Source: Methanoregulaceae archaeon PtaB.Bin056 (GTDB lineage Archaea; Halobacteriota; Methanomicrobia; Methanomicrobiales; Methanospirillaceae). From it: a stretch of 64,000 nucleotides of DNA. Location: contig MVQD01000037.1 of the NCBI GenBank assembly GCA_002067095.1, positions 1-64,000 on the forward strand, in the 5' to 3' direction. The notes under the pieces are model-generated. The model was not told the origin of the DNA. It worked only from the letters and a program-made list of their open reading frames with translations, and searched no databases. This document shows positions 43,020 to 51,195 of the stretch, one piece after another (the first letter of the stretch is position 1; every line of letters starts with the position of its first letter). The position numbers and the translations under genes were made by a program.

Positions 43020-45761
43020 ATGCTCGAAGAGGAATACCAGCTCGAATATTTTAAGACCCACGGGCTCACGCGGAAGATATGCACCAGGTGCGGGTCGGCG
43101 TTCTGGACGAGGGACCCCGACACCGATATCTGCGGCGACGCCCCCTGTGAAACGTACAATTTTATCGGGGCCCCGATCTTCAGGCGCCACACCGTGGACG
43201 AGATGAGGGAGGCATACCTCTCCTTCTTCGAAAAAAACGGCCATACAAGGATTAACCGCTATCCTGTCGCAGCACGCTGGCGGGACGATATTTACCTCAC
43301 CATCGCCTCGATTGCAGATTTTCAGCCATGGGTGACCGGCGGGATTGTGCCTCCTCCTGCAAACCCGCTGACCATATCACAGCCCTGTATCAGGTTAAAT
43401 GACCTCGACTCGGTTGGCCGATCAGGGCGGCACCTCACGCTCTTTGAGATGATGGCCCACCACGCCTTCAACTCTGAAGTCGAGGAGATCTACTGGAAAG
43501 AGCGAACAGTGGAACTCTGCGAGCAGTTCCTCTCTTCTATTGGCGGGGACCTCTCCCGCGTGACCTACAAGGAGCACCCATGGATCGGCGGGGGAAACGC
43601 CGGCCCAAGCCTGGAAGTGCTTATCGGGGGTCTCGAGGTCGCGACGCTGGTCTTCATGAACCTCGGGAAGCAAAAGACCGGCAAACCCGGCATCGAGCTT
43701 GCGGGGGAGCCCTACTATCCCATGTCCAACTGGATCGTGGACACGGGGTACGGCCTGGAGCGTTTCGTATGGGCTTCACGAGGGTCGCCCACCATCTACG
43801 ATGCGGTCTTCCCCGAGATGGTCAGCAGAGTGATGGAGGCCGCGGGCCTTGCCCACGCCCTCGAGGACAAGGAGTATACCAAGATCCTCTCACTGAACGC
43901 CAAGTTCGCGGGCGTTATGGATATATCGGGGACCAATCTTTACCAGCTGCGAAAGAAGGTCGCCACCGCTATCGATGTGCCCATCGAGCGCCTTGACAGG
44001 ATGATCGCCCCCATCGAGAAAGTATACGCGATCGTCGACCATACCCGATGCCTCGCCTACATGCTTGGCGACTGCATCGTGCCCTCCAACGTGAGGGAGG
44101 GGTATCTCGTCCGGCTGGTGCTACGCAGGACGCTGCGCATGATGAACGACCTCGGGATAAAGGAACCCCTGGCAGATCTTATCGAGCAGCAGATGAGAAT
44201 AGTGGGGACCTCTTCCTTTGAGCAGGACATGTTCATCGTGCGCGAGATCGTGGAGCGCGAAGTGGAAAAGAGCAATGCCACGATGGAAAGGGGCACCAAG
44301 ATCGTCCAGAGGATCGCCCGCACTTACAAGAACAGGCGGGAGAGGGTCCCCTTGAAAGAGGTGATCACCCTCTACGATTCGCACGGGATACCCCCCGAGA
44401 TCGTCCGGGATGTGGCACTCAGGGAGGGTGCAGTCGTGGACCTTCCCGACAACTTCTACTCCCTCATCGCGGACATGCACTCCGAATCCGGAGCCGTCGT
44501 GGAAGAGGACCCCTTCGCCCGTTACCGGGACCGTATCTCCGCGCTTCCGGCAACAAGGAAACTCTTCTACGAGCAGCCCTGCGACATGGAGTTCGATGCA
44601 ATGGTCATCGACTTCTTTGACGGATACGTAGTAATGGATCAGACGCTCTTTTACCCCGAGGGGGGAGGCCAGCCCCCTGACAGCGGAATGCTGATGACGG
44701 CGGAGAACATGGTCAGGGTTGACGATGTCAGGAAAGTAGGGGACGTGATCGTGCATCACGTGGCAGGCGGGACGCTGCGGAGAGGTGACCGTGTCAAGGG
44801 GATTGTAGATGAGGAACGACGCTGGTCCCTCATGCGCCACCATACCGCAACGCACCTCCTCCTCCACGCCGCAAAGGAGGTTCTCGGTGCGCACATCCAC
44901 CAGGCAGGGGCCCAGAAAGGCCTTGAGAGCTCCAGGCTCGATATCCGTCACTACGCGCACATCACCCCGGACGAGCTGAAAAAGATCGAGATCGCGGTGA
45001 ACCGCATGGTCATGGCCGACCAGGTAGTCGACGTCAAGCACCTTGACCGCACCCGGGCCGAGCAGCTCTACGGGTTTGCCCTCTACCAGGGGGGTGTCCC
45101 GCCGGGACGCGAGATCCGCATCGTGCAGGTCGGAGGGGACGTTGAGGCATGCGCAGGCACTCACTGCAGGAGCACCGGTGATATCGGGTTCGTCAAGATT
45201 ATCAGGGTTGAACACATCCAGGACGGGATCGAACGCATCGAGTTTGCAGCAGGGCTGGCCGCCGTAGAATACGTGCACCGCATTGAATCCCTGATGACCC
45301 AGGCCGCAGATGTACTCTCCGTCCAGTACGAGAACCTGCCAGCAACCGTGAGCCGGTTCTTCTCTGAGTGGAAAGGCCAGAAGAAGGAGATCGAACGACT
45401 CCGCCAGAGAATCGTGGAACTGGAGATGGAACACCTCACGCCTGAGACGGTCAATGGCACCCCGCTTCTCGTGCGCCAGATTGACCTCTCCAGCAAGGAG
45501 CTGGCGGCAATCGGGGGGAGTCTCGCGGAAAAAGGAGGGGTCGCTCTGCTTGCAAGCGGCTCCGACCCTGCAACCGTACTCCTCATGTCGGGTTCCGAGA
45601 AGGTGAATGCCGGAGAGATAATCGGCCAGGTCTGCTCGCTGCTCGGCGGCAAGGGGGGCGGCTCAAGGACCATGGCCCAGGGGGGCGGCCCCGACGTGCA
45701 GCAGGTCGACCTTGCCCTGAGGGTCGGAAGGGAACGGATACTTGAGGCGCTGCGGGGCTAG
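43020..45761 (+). CDS. alaS: Alanyl-tRNA synthetase, archaeal type
   Basis: The 913-residue class II synthetase charges tRNA-Ala. It shows the archaeal N-terminal extension with CTRCGSAFWTRDPDTDICGDAPC, then the aminoacylation core (ARWRDDIYLTIASI, NWIVDTGYGLERF). The editing domain with RHHTATHLLLHA and CAGTHCRSTGDIG zinc ligands follows, and then the C-Ala oligomerisation part. GAGGG precedes the ATG. It ends 22 nt before the HTH regulator. Confidence 0.96.
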   Translation: MLEEEYQLEYFKTHGLTRKICTRCGSAFWTRDPDTDICGDAPCETYNFIGAPIFRRHTVDEMREAYLSFFEKNGHTRINRYPVAARWRDDIYLTIASIADFQPWVTGGIVPPPANPLTISQPCIRLNDLDSVGRSGRHLTLFEMMAHHAFNSEVEEIYWKERTVELCEQFLSSIGGDLSRVTYKEHPWIGGGNAGPSLEVLIGGLEVATLVFMNLGKQKTGKPGIELAGEPYYPMSNWIVDTGYGLERFVWASRGSPTIYDAVFPEMVSRVMEAAGLAHALEDKEYTKILSLNAKFAGVMDISGTNLYQLRKKVATAIDVPIERLDRMIAPIEKVYAIVDHTRCLAYMLGDCIVPSNVREGYLVRLVLRRTLRMMNDLGIKEPLADLIEQQMRIVGTSSFEQDMFIVREIVEREVEKSNATMERGTKIVQRIARTYKNRRERVPLKEVITLYDSHGIPPEIVRDVALREGAVVDLPDNFYSLIADMHSESGAVVEEDPFARYRDRISALPATRKLFYEQPCDMEFDAMVIDFFDGYVVMDQTLFYPEGGGQPPDSGMLMTAENMVRVDDVRKVGDVIVHHVAGGTLRRGDRVKGIVDEERRWSLMRHHTATHLLLHAAKEVLGAHIHQAGAQKGLESSRLDIRHYAHITPDELKKIEIAVNRMVMADQVVDVKHLDRTRAEQLYGFALYQGGVPPGREIRIVQVGGDVEACAGTHCRSTGDIGFVKIIRVEHIQDGIERIEFAAGLAAVEYVHRIESLMTQAADVLSVQYENLPATVSRFFSEWKGQKKEIERLRQRIVELEMEHLTPETVNGTPLLVRQIDLSSKELAAIGGSLAEKGGVALLASGSDPATVLLMSGSEKVNAGEIIGQVCSLLGGKGGGSRTMAQGGGPDVQQVDLALRVGRERILEALRG

Positions 45762-45783
45762 ACCTGCAGGCAGGGTGCAGCAG

Positions 45784-46422
45784 ATGAACAGTCTTCACGA
45801 CGGTGCAGGGGAAAAGGACCCGGGGGTTTTGGCAGGAGATGTGGTCGTGCTCCAGCCAGGCGACGAGCGGGCCCAGAAGATCGGCAAGGCGATTGCCAGC
45901 CAGTCTGCGAACGATATTCTGCACGCGCTTCAGGAGAGACCAAAGACCGCCGGAGACCTGGCATCGGCACTTTCCATGCCCATGGGGACAGTCAAGTACC
46001 ACCTTGAGAACCTCCTTGACGCGGGCCTCCTCGAGGTCCGCGAAACACGTTACAGCGTGAAGGGGAGGCAGATAAAAGTCTACGGGATCAAGGACCAGCT
46101 CCTCATCGTCGCGCCGAGAGTCCAGAACATCAGGTCCATCCTCCTCAAGTATGCCACCCTCTTTGGAATCATCGTCCTTGCCTCCATCGCGGGATATGCG
46201 ATGCTGCCGATCATGACTGCTCCTCCCGGGAGGGGAGGCGAAGATCTCGCAGCGTTCCAGGGGGAGAAAGCGGTCGGCATTATGTCCGAGCCTTCACCTG
46301 CGGCCGGCGTCCTGCAGCAGGGAATCGCACCTGACCCGATCCTTGCGTTCTTTATCGGAGGGTGCCTGGTCATCGTCCTTCTTCTTATTTACGAAGTGGC
46401 AGTGTGGAGGAAATTGAAGTGA
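45784..46422 (+). CDS. Membrane-bound ArsR-like regulator
   Basis: The 212-residue protein has an ArsR-type winged helix (about 40-105; NDILHALQERPKTAGDLASALSMPMGTVKYHLENLLDAGLLE) followed by two membrane helices (about 118-140 and 183-205) flanking a short loop. It is likely a membrane-tethered one-component regulator. It starts 22 nt after alaS, so it could be read through from that gene. A start at 45742 would overlap alaS. Confidence 0.85.
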   Translation: MNSLHDGAGEKDPGVLAGDVVVLQPGDERAQKIGKAIASQSANDILHALQERPKTAGDLASALSMPMGTVKYHLENLLDAGLLEVRETRYSVKGRQIKVYGIKDQLLIVAPRVQNIRSILLKYATLFGIIVLASIAGYAMLPIMTAPPGRGGEDLAAFQGEKAVGIMSEPSPAAGVLQQGIAPDPILAFFIGGCLVIVLLLIYEVAVWRKLK

Positions 46423-46448
46423 GAAGAACGCTGCATGGGACCAATGGC

Positions 46449-46474
46449 AAAGGAAGGCTGAATTCGCTTTCCTT
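46449..46474 (+). terminator. Perfect 8-bp hairpin after the HTH regulator
   Basis: AAAGGAAG and CTTTCCTT pair across a 10-nt loop, 27 nt after the stop at 46422, in the gap between converging genes. There is no long T run, so the terminator function is tentative. Confidence 0.35.
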
Positions 46475-46615
46475 CAAGGACCTCTACCGTCTCAAAGGCT
46501 GATGCCATTTTTTCCCGTCTTTTACAGGATTCCGGCTCCCCTGCAGTGAATGCCCGGGCTGAAACGGCAAGTGCCCTTCCGGCCTTACAACCATGGTGCA
46601 TCCCCTTCTCCCCGA

Positions 46616-47413
46616 TCACCTCTTCCGGATCCGTGGTGCCAGCACGCCTGCACCGATCAACGCTGCACAGAACCCTGCAATGGGTGCAGGTACGACAGTG
46701 GGGGGCGGTGTCTCCCCGGGGGACAGGGTGATCGCAGGAGATGCGATCGGGGTCTCTTCAGGGGGGCTGTCCACCATGAACTTCACCGTCGCCATGAATC
46801 CCCTTACATCATAGAAGTCCACGTAATAGTTACCCCTCTCTGTGACCGGGATGGTCCTTGAGAAATATCCTTCATCCTTTCCTGTCCGGGTGGTAGTCCG
46901 GACATCCTGCGGGGGGAGTACTGCCCCCTGCGGCCCGCTGACTTTCAACGTGATCGTCGTGACTCCTGCCTTTGGAATATACCCTTCTATCCGGAGCGCT
47001 TCTCCCAGCACCTGATCCGAAGGGACGGTCAGGACGATCTCGCCTGAACGGTCAGTGATCCGAAAGACCCTCATGGTGACCGAATCTGACCCGAGTTTTG
47101 ACCCGGGATCCGTCAGGAACCTTGCCTCTACCTTGTAATCTCCCGACAGCAATCCGGATGTCGGAAAGGATTCCTGGAAAGATTTGGACTCATCCACGAT
47201 GATGATCTTCCTTGCTACTTCCTCGGGGGTGGTGGGCTGCAGCCGGTAGATCACCAGGTCAAACTGGGTCCCCACGGGAAAGGTGGTGGTCCCCGAGATC
47301 TCAAGAGGCGCCCCTGCCCTGATCTCTGCAGGCGCGGATATTGTGAGGACGTATGCCTGTGCGCTTCCGGCAAGGAGGAGCAGGCAAAGGAGGAAAAAAA
47401 CTGCTGATCTCAT
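46616..47413 (-). CDS. Secreted surface protein with C-terminal membrane helix
   Basis: The 265-residue protein has a signal peptide (MRSAVFFLLCLLLLAGSAQA), two or three immunoglobulin-like beta domains (YVLTISAPAEIRAGAPLEISG; EIVLTVPSDQVLGEALRIEGY), a Pro/Thr stalk and a C-terminal helix ending IRKR. The repeated 'a.aG.pl.i.G' pattern suggests MG2- or CARDB-like modules. Many methanogens carry such proteins; the role is unknown. Confidence 0.8.
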   Translation of the reverse strand: MRSAVFFLLCLLLLAGSAQAYVLTISAPAEIRAGAPLEISGTTTFPVGTQFDLVIYRLQPTTPEEVARKIIIVDESKSFQESFPTSGLLSGDYKVEARFLTDPGSKLGSDSVTMRVFRITDRSGEIVLTVPSDQVLGEALRIEGYIPKAGVTTITLKVSGPQGAVLPPQDVRTTTRTGKDEGYFSRTIPVTERGNYYVDFYDVRGFMATVKFMVDSPPEETPIASPAITLSPGETPPPTVVPAPIAGFCAALIGAGVLAPRIRKR

Positions 47414-47600
47414 GAGATTCACTCAGTGGGCCGAAGATAATTAGTTTCTGTTCAGGAAAACACGGGGCAGGAGAATGGAAATCCACAATGGCGGGGACTG
47501 AGTGCATCCCGCCGGGTGTGGTTTTTCCAAAATACCTGGAATTGAGAACAATTTCTGATTCTGTCGGAATAAATCTCCATTTTTCGACCGATTTTGGAAT

Positions 47601-47615
47601 AAAATATATAAATAG
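47601..47615 (+). promoter_or_regulatory. TATA box of the coiled-coil gene cluster
   Basis: AAAATATATAAATAG is centred 28 nt before the ATG at 47636, predicting a leaderless first gene. It is the only strong promoter before the six small genes down to 49678. Confidence 0.65.
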
Positions 47616-47635
47616 TGAACACAAGTTTCTGTCAT

Positions 47636-48130
47636 ATGGATTCTGTGAAACTGAAGGTCCAGGAACGCGCTTTTCCAAGCAGGGGACGTGCCAGGTTGCA
47701 CGAGAAATATCTCAGGCAACTGGGTATCAACGAAGGCGACGAGGTAGAAGTCTCAATCGAAGGGGCGGAAAAACCCGGCATCGTCGCAGTGTTTGCCGAC
47801 ACCCTGGTCGAGGAGGGGCATATCCGCCTCAGCCCCCAGGATATCGCGGCCATCGGAGCTGCCCCGGGGTCGACGGTGACGGTCAGAAAGAGGCCCCCCC
47901 TGGTGGACAGGGTGAAGAAAGGGGCGGAAGGTACCGCGGAGAAGATCAGAGAGGGGGCCGGCCAGGCCAGAGAGAAGATCAAGGGGGGAGCACCGCAGGC
48001 CTCGGAGAGAGTCAGGGAAGGGGCCGGCAAGGCTGCTGACAAGGTCAAGGAAGGAGCGGCTGCTGCAAAGGAATCCATCGAAAAGGGCACAGAGTCGGTG
48101 AAGAAGAGACTGCAGGACAAGGACCTGTGA
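47636..48130 (+). CDS. Double-psi-barrel protein with six 11-residue amphipathic repeats
   Basis: The 164-residue protein has an N-terminal domain (2-88) resembling the CDC48/VAT-N double-psi barrel (GRARLHEKYLRQLGINEGDEV ... GHIRLSPQDIAAIGAAPGSTVTV). Residues 93-158 are six unbroken 11-mers of the form (V/I)(K/R)xGAxxAxE(K/R), a pattern shared with LEA group 3 and synuclein/apolipoprotein helices that bind membranes. No signal peptide. A role in membrane association or stress protection is inferred. Confidence 0.82.
   Translation: MDSVKLKVQERAFPSRGRARLHEKYLRQLGINEGDEVEVSIEGAEKPGIVAVFADTLVEEGHIRLSPQDIAAIGAAPGSTVTVRKRPPLVDRVKKGAEGTAEKIREGAGQAREKIKGGAPQASERVREGAGKAADKVKEGAAAAKESIEKGTESVKKRLQDKDL
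47912..48109 (+). repeat. Six tandem 33-bp units coding 11-mer repeats
   Basis: Codons 93-158 of the double-psi-barrel gene give six exact-length 11-residue units with the phase kept throughout. The units differ in DNA sequence, so the repeat is old and held by selection on the protein, not recent slippage. Confidence 0.75.
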
Positions 48131-48146
48131 CCAGGGGAGGCGACCG

Positions 48147-48530
48147 ATGACAGATATCTGGGTGACCTTCAATCAATCCTTCCCCATCCTCCTGATCATA
48201 CTCGGGCTGGTCATCTTTTACTTCATCATCCGCGAGATCCGGATCATGTACACAAAGACCAGGATTGCAAAGCTGGACCTCGAGAAGGAGAAACTCCAGC
48301 TGATCAAGGCAGATCTGGAGCAGAAAGGCCACCCGTTCTTTCGCGTCTCTCCTGCAAAGCAGGAGGAGCTCCGGAGCCTTGACGAGGAGAACACAATGCT
48401 TGAGACCGATATATTTGCCCAGCAGAGCGCGGTGGAGAAGCGGATCCAGAGGCTCGAGAGCAAAGTCAAGCTGACCAAGCTCGACCACATGATCGAGAAG
48501 ATCAAAAAAGAAGAGGACCGCCTGGGGTGA
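48147..48530 (+). CDS. Membrane-anchored coiled-coil protein
   Basis: The 127-residue protein has one N-terminal membrane helix (about 12-30, FPILLIILGLVIFYFIIREI) and a long Lys/Glu-rich coiled coil from residue 40 to the end (IAKLDLEKEKLQLIKADLEQ; AVEKRIQRLESKVKL). It lies 16 nt after the double-psi-barrel gene and before three related small genes, so it may anchor a complex at the membrane. Confidence 0.75.
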   Translation: MTDIWVTFNQSFPILLIILGLVIFYFIIREIRIMYTKTRIAKLDLEKEKLQLIKADLEQKGHPFFRVSPAKQEELRSLDEENTMLETDIFAQQSAVEKRIQRLESKVKLTKLDHMIEKIKKEEDRLG

Positions 48531-48536
48531 TCATGC

Positions 48537-48845
48537 ATGACAGTCTATGAAACACCTGATGCGACTGAGGGGAAGCATTCCTTCCTCGACGGAATAAAGG
48601 AGATCCCTGGCTATATCGACCAGAGACTCCCGACCCTGGACAAGGACTTTGACCTTTACTTCGAAGAGAACCTGCCAGCAATCATCGAAGAGTGGGGCCT
48701 TCTCAGCAGCGTCCATCTCACCCAGCTCGAACGGCGTATCACACGGATCCACCAGCAGGTCGATTACCTGGAGAAGGAACGGGCCACTCTCGAGGAGAGG
48801 GCCGCCAGGCTTGATAGGGAACTCAAAATTCTGGAGGGATTATGA
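48537..48845 (+). CDS. Small coiled-coil protein with IEEW motif (family member 1)
   Basis: The 102-residue soluble protein has a helix YFEENLPAIIEEWGLL (about 41-56) followed by a coiled coil with heptads (LERRITRIHQQVDYLEKERATLEERAARLDRELKIL). The EEW helix recurs in the next two proteins. The stop overlaps the next gene by 4 nt. Confidence 0.72.
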   Translation: MTVYETPDATEGKHSFLDGIKEIPGYIDQRLPTLDKDFDLYFEENLPAIIEEWGLLSSVHLTQLERRITRIHQQVDYLEKERATLEERAARLDRELKILEGL

Positions 48846-49063
48846 TGCGATCAGACTACATGGAGCGTTATATCGACCGCCGGATGAAGTATCTCATCGA
48901 TGAATGGAACCTCGCAACGAGAAATGACCTCGGCGACCTTTATACGAGGCTCCATGTGATCGAGGATGAAGCGAGGAGATGTGCCGGATTTGAAGCAACC
49001 GCCTCAGCAAAGATGACCGAACTCGAGAAGCGCCTCCTGCACCTGAAAGGAGTGATGAAATGA
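48842..49063 (+). CDS. Small coiled-coil protein with IDEW motif (family member 2)
   Basis: The 73-residue protein opens with ERYIDRRMKYLIDEWNLATR (IDEW at 19-22) and ends in a coiled coil (MTELEKRLLHLKGVM). It is the shortest of three tandem relatives, without a membrane segment. ATGA overlaps join it to both neighbours. Confidence 0.72.
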   Translation: MMRSDYMERYIDRRMKYLIDEWNLATRNDLGDLYTRLHVIEDEARRCAGFEATASAKMTELEKRLLHLKGVMK

Positions 49064-49398
49064 CCGTGGTCGAAGCGCTCCTGATCCTCCTGCTCATACT
49101 CCTGATAGCGTTCATCATATACTACTACTTCCGCGGTTCATCCGGCAAGCTTGAGATATCCCGGCCGATGGAGAGCAGGATTGATGAATACCTTGACCGG
49201 CGTTTCGATGCGATGATTGACGAATGGTCACTTGTCCGGAGGCCACAGGCGCTGAAGTTCAGGGACGAGAAGCTCGCCGACATCTCCCGGGAAGAGAAGA
49301 GGATGGCCTCCCTGGTCGGGTTCGAGAAAGAGTTCGGGGAGAAGATGGCTTCCCTGGAGGAGCGGCTTGAGACTCTGGAAAAGCAGGTCATCAGGTAG
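49060..49398 (+). CDS. Membrane-anchored coiled-coil protein with IDEW motif (family member 3)
   Basis: The 112-residue protein has an N-terminal membrane helix (ALLILLLILLIAFIIYYYF, about 6-24). EYLDRRFDAMIDEWSLVRR (IDEW at 53-56) and a C-terminal coiled coil (MASLEERLETLEKQVI) follow. The middle is the same helix as in members 1 and 2, so this one could tether the others to the membrane. Confidence 0.74.
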   Translation: MTVVEALLILLLILLIAFIIYYYFRGSSGKLEISRPMESRIDEYLDRRFDAMIDEWSLVRRPQALKFRDEKLADISREEKRMASLVGFEKEFGEKMASLEERLETLEKQVIR

Positions 49399-49459
49399 CA
49401 GGCGACCCGGGAGTGAGAAGGGGGACCTGGTATCCCGGCTGAAGAAGGACATTCCACGG

Positions 49460-49678
49460 ATGAGGAACCAGGGGGAGCCCCCTGAGAAGGATCCGGCTCA
49501 TTTCTCCGGGTTCCTGTGCGATCTCTGCAACAGCGCGTTCGCATACCATGAACTCAGGCAGTGTATCCTGTGCGGCAGGTGGGCATGTCAGTCCTGCTGG
49601 ACACCGGAGTTTTATGTATGCAACTCATGCAACGGGATGATCACGCTGCATACCCTTGGCGATAAGAGCACGAAGTAA
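49460..49678 (+). CDS. Small eight-cysteine zinc-finger protein
   Basis: The 72-residue protein has four C-x-x-C pairs (CDLC, CILC, CQSC, CNSC) with interleaved spacing and a His/Trp-containing middle, like a cross-brace treble-clef (FYVE/B-box type) binding two zinc ions. It is the last gene of the coiled-coil cluster. An upstream TTG at 49367 with a good GGAGG would add 31 residues and overlap the preceding gene. Confidence 0.68.
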   Translation: MRNQGEPPEKDPAHFSGFLCDLCNSAFAYHELRQCILCGRWACQSCWTPEFYVCNSCNGMITLHTLGDKSTK

Positions 49679-49719
49679 AGAAAAAGCTCCATTTATCCCC
49701 TCTCCCCATTTATCCCGGA

Positions 49720-49727
49720 TTTTTTTT
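49720..49727 (+). terminator. T8 terminator after the coiled-coil cluster
   Basis: Eight T residues about 42 nt past the zinc-finger stop separate the cluster from the DUF308 gene at 49798. Confidence 0.45.
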
Positions 49728-49797
49728 ATGATGCGTGGCGGGTGAATATCCCGGGATCCCGGCGCTTTCTGCGGTGGAAGCCTCGATATATTGATAC

Positions 49798-50391
49798 ATG
49801 GCGGATGCGCCATACATCTTTATGCCTGACACGGTAGTTGTGGTCACCCCCTGCGACAGGGGATGGGGTGCGCTCCTTGTTCTTGGACTCCTCTCGATCC
49901 TCTTCGGGGTCCTCATGATACTCTTTCCCGATCTCACGGCGATTGCGGTCGTGACGCTCATCGGGGTGCTCGTCATCATCCTCGGCGCCATCATGCTCCT
50001 CTCGTCACTCTTTTTACCTGCCGGGGCAGCGCGGTCAACTCTCCTCCTCTTCGGAGGCCTGGCAGGGCTTCTGATCGGAGTGGGGATAATCGTCTACCCC
50101 ATCCTTGCCGGTGCCGTGATCACCGAGATCATCGGGGCGGTGATCTTTGTCATCGGGATGATGCAGATCCTCTTTGGCCTGGTATTTGAAAAGGACAGAA
50201 GGAGGGGCCTGTACTTCATCGCAGGGATACTCTCCGCAATATTTGCGCTGCTGATCGTCTTTTATCCCTTCATCGGCAGCATTGTCCTCTTTGGGTATCT
50301 CCTCGCCATCTACTTCCTCCTCCTGGGGATTATGATGGTGATCGCCGGGTACCTCGGCCACTCTCTCTGCACCAGGTATGCAGAGTCCTGA
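49798..50391 (+). CDS. DUF308 (HdeD-like) membrane protein
   Basis: The 197-residue protein has six hydrophobic helices in three pairs, each with the DUF308 pattern (LLVLGLLSILFGVLMILFP; GLAGLLIGVGIIVYP; GILSAIFALLIVFYP). Relatives include HdeD, linked to acid stress in enterobacteria, but archaeal roles are unknown. It has its own terminator before it and converges on the minus-strand gene at 50429. Confidence 0.87.
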   Translation: MADAPYIFMPDTVVVVTPCDRGWGALLVLGLLSILFGVLMILFPDLTAIAVVTLIGVLVIILGAIMLLSSLFLPAGAARSTLLLFGGLAGLLIGVGIIVYPILAGAVITEIIGAVIFVIGMMQILFGLVFEKDRRRGLYFIAGILSAIFALLIVFYPFIGSIVLFGYLLAIYFLLLGIMMVIAGYLGHSLCTRYAES

Positions 50392-50428
50392 TACCTCTGC
50401 TTGCTTTTTCCTTCAGGGCCGGGAAACC

Positions 50429-51055
50429 TTATCCCACCTTTTTGCGGGCGAGCTTCCCTGACAGCACCAGGATAACGATTCCCGCCGCTCCCACCACCCC
50501 AAGGATGAATACGTCCTCAATACTCTTTATGTGCTGAGCAATGAAGATCACGAACGCCGCAGCGATCACAAAACCGACCGTGGTAAAGACCGCCGCAAGC
50601 CACCGGTTCCACCCCAGTATCCATGCAATGATGGGTGTCCCGTAGAGACCTATCCCTGGTATCCAGGCAATGAGGGTGCACGAGACGGCCCCGTACTTCT
50701 GGATCGCGGGATATTTCTCCATCTTCTTTCCAACCTTCGCAATCCAGCGTGAGACCCGTTCTGACGTGAGTGCCAGGCTCTCGCATACTTCCAGGATTGC
50801 CAGCACGACGCCGAAAGAAAACGATGCCATGACTGCGAGTATTGTGACAGGAGAAAGCCCAAGCGGCCCTCCAAGCGGGGGTGCGGCCGCCTGGAGGATG
50901 AACGTGGAGGCGAGAAAACTGAGGATGGTTGCTGCCGGTATTTCGAGCACCATGCCCAATGTGACCGGGACTGCAATCACGAAGAGAAAGAAGAAGATCA
51001 GCGCCTTTGAGAGTTCTTTTAGGACCCTGAGTGTCGAAAGGAACCTGGCGCGCAT
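50429..51055 (-). CDS. Putative small multidrug export protein (PF06695 type)
   Basis: The 208-residue integral membrane protein has about five helices, with the family-like segment AWIPGIGLYGTPIIAWILGW and VFTTVGFVIAAAFVIF. The COG2426/PF06695 group is named for drug export on thin evidence, so transport is inferred only. The start MRARFLSTLRVLKEL fits a positive-inside N-terminus. Confidence 0.8.
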   Translation of the reverse strand: MRARFLSTLRVLKELSKALIFFFLFVIAVPVTLGMVLEIPAATILSFLASTFILQAAAPPLGGPLGLSPVTILAVMASFSFGVVLAILEVCESLALTSERVSRWIAKVGKKMEKYPAIQKYGAVSCTLIAWIPGIGLYGTPIIAWILGWNRWLAAVFTTVGFVIAAAFVIFIAQHIKSIEDVFILGVVGAAGIVILVLSGKLARKKVG

Positions 51056-51195
51056 ACTCAGACATCACCGGGAGCACTGTTATCTCTTTTCATCATCGGT
51101 TGCCGGATATCCGTTCTTTTTTCCCTTATACGCCAGGCAGCGGTATCTATAGGAGTGGTGCGTCTTCTTGCCTTTCAATTCGCGGTATCCTCTCA

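Noticed and set aside
44121-45434. 437-codon open frame antisense to alaS
   Set aside because: No recognisable domain, and it lies fully within a well-supported gene.
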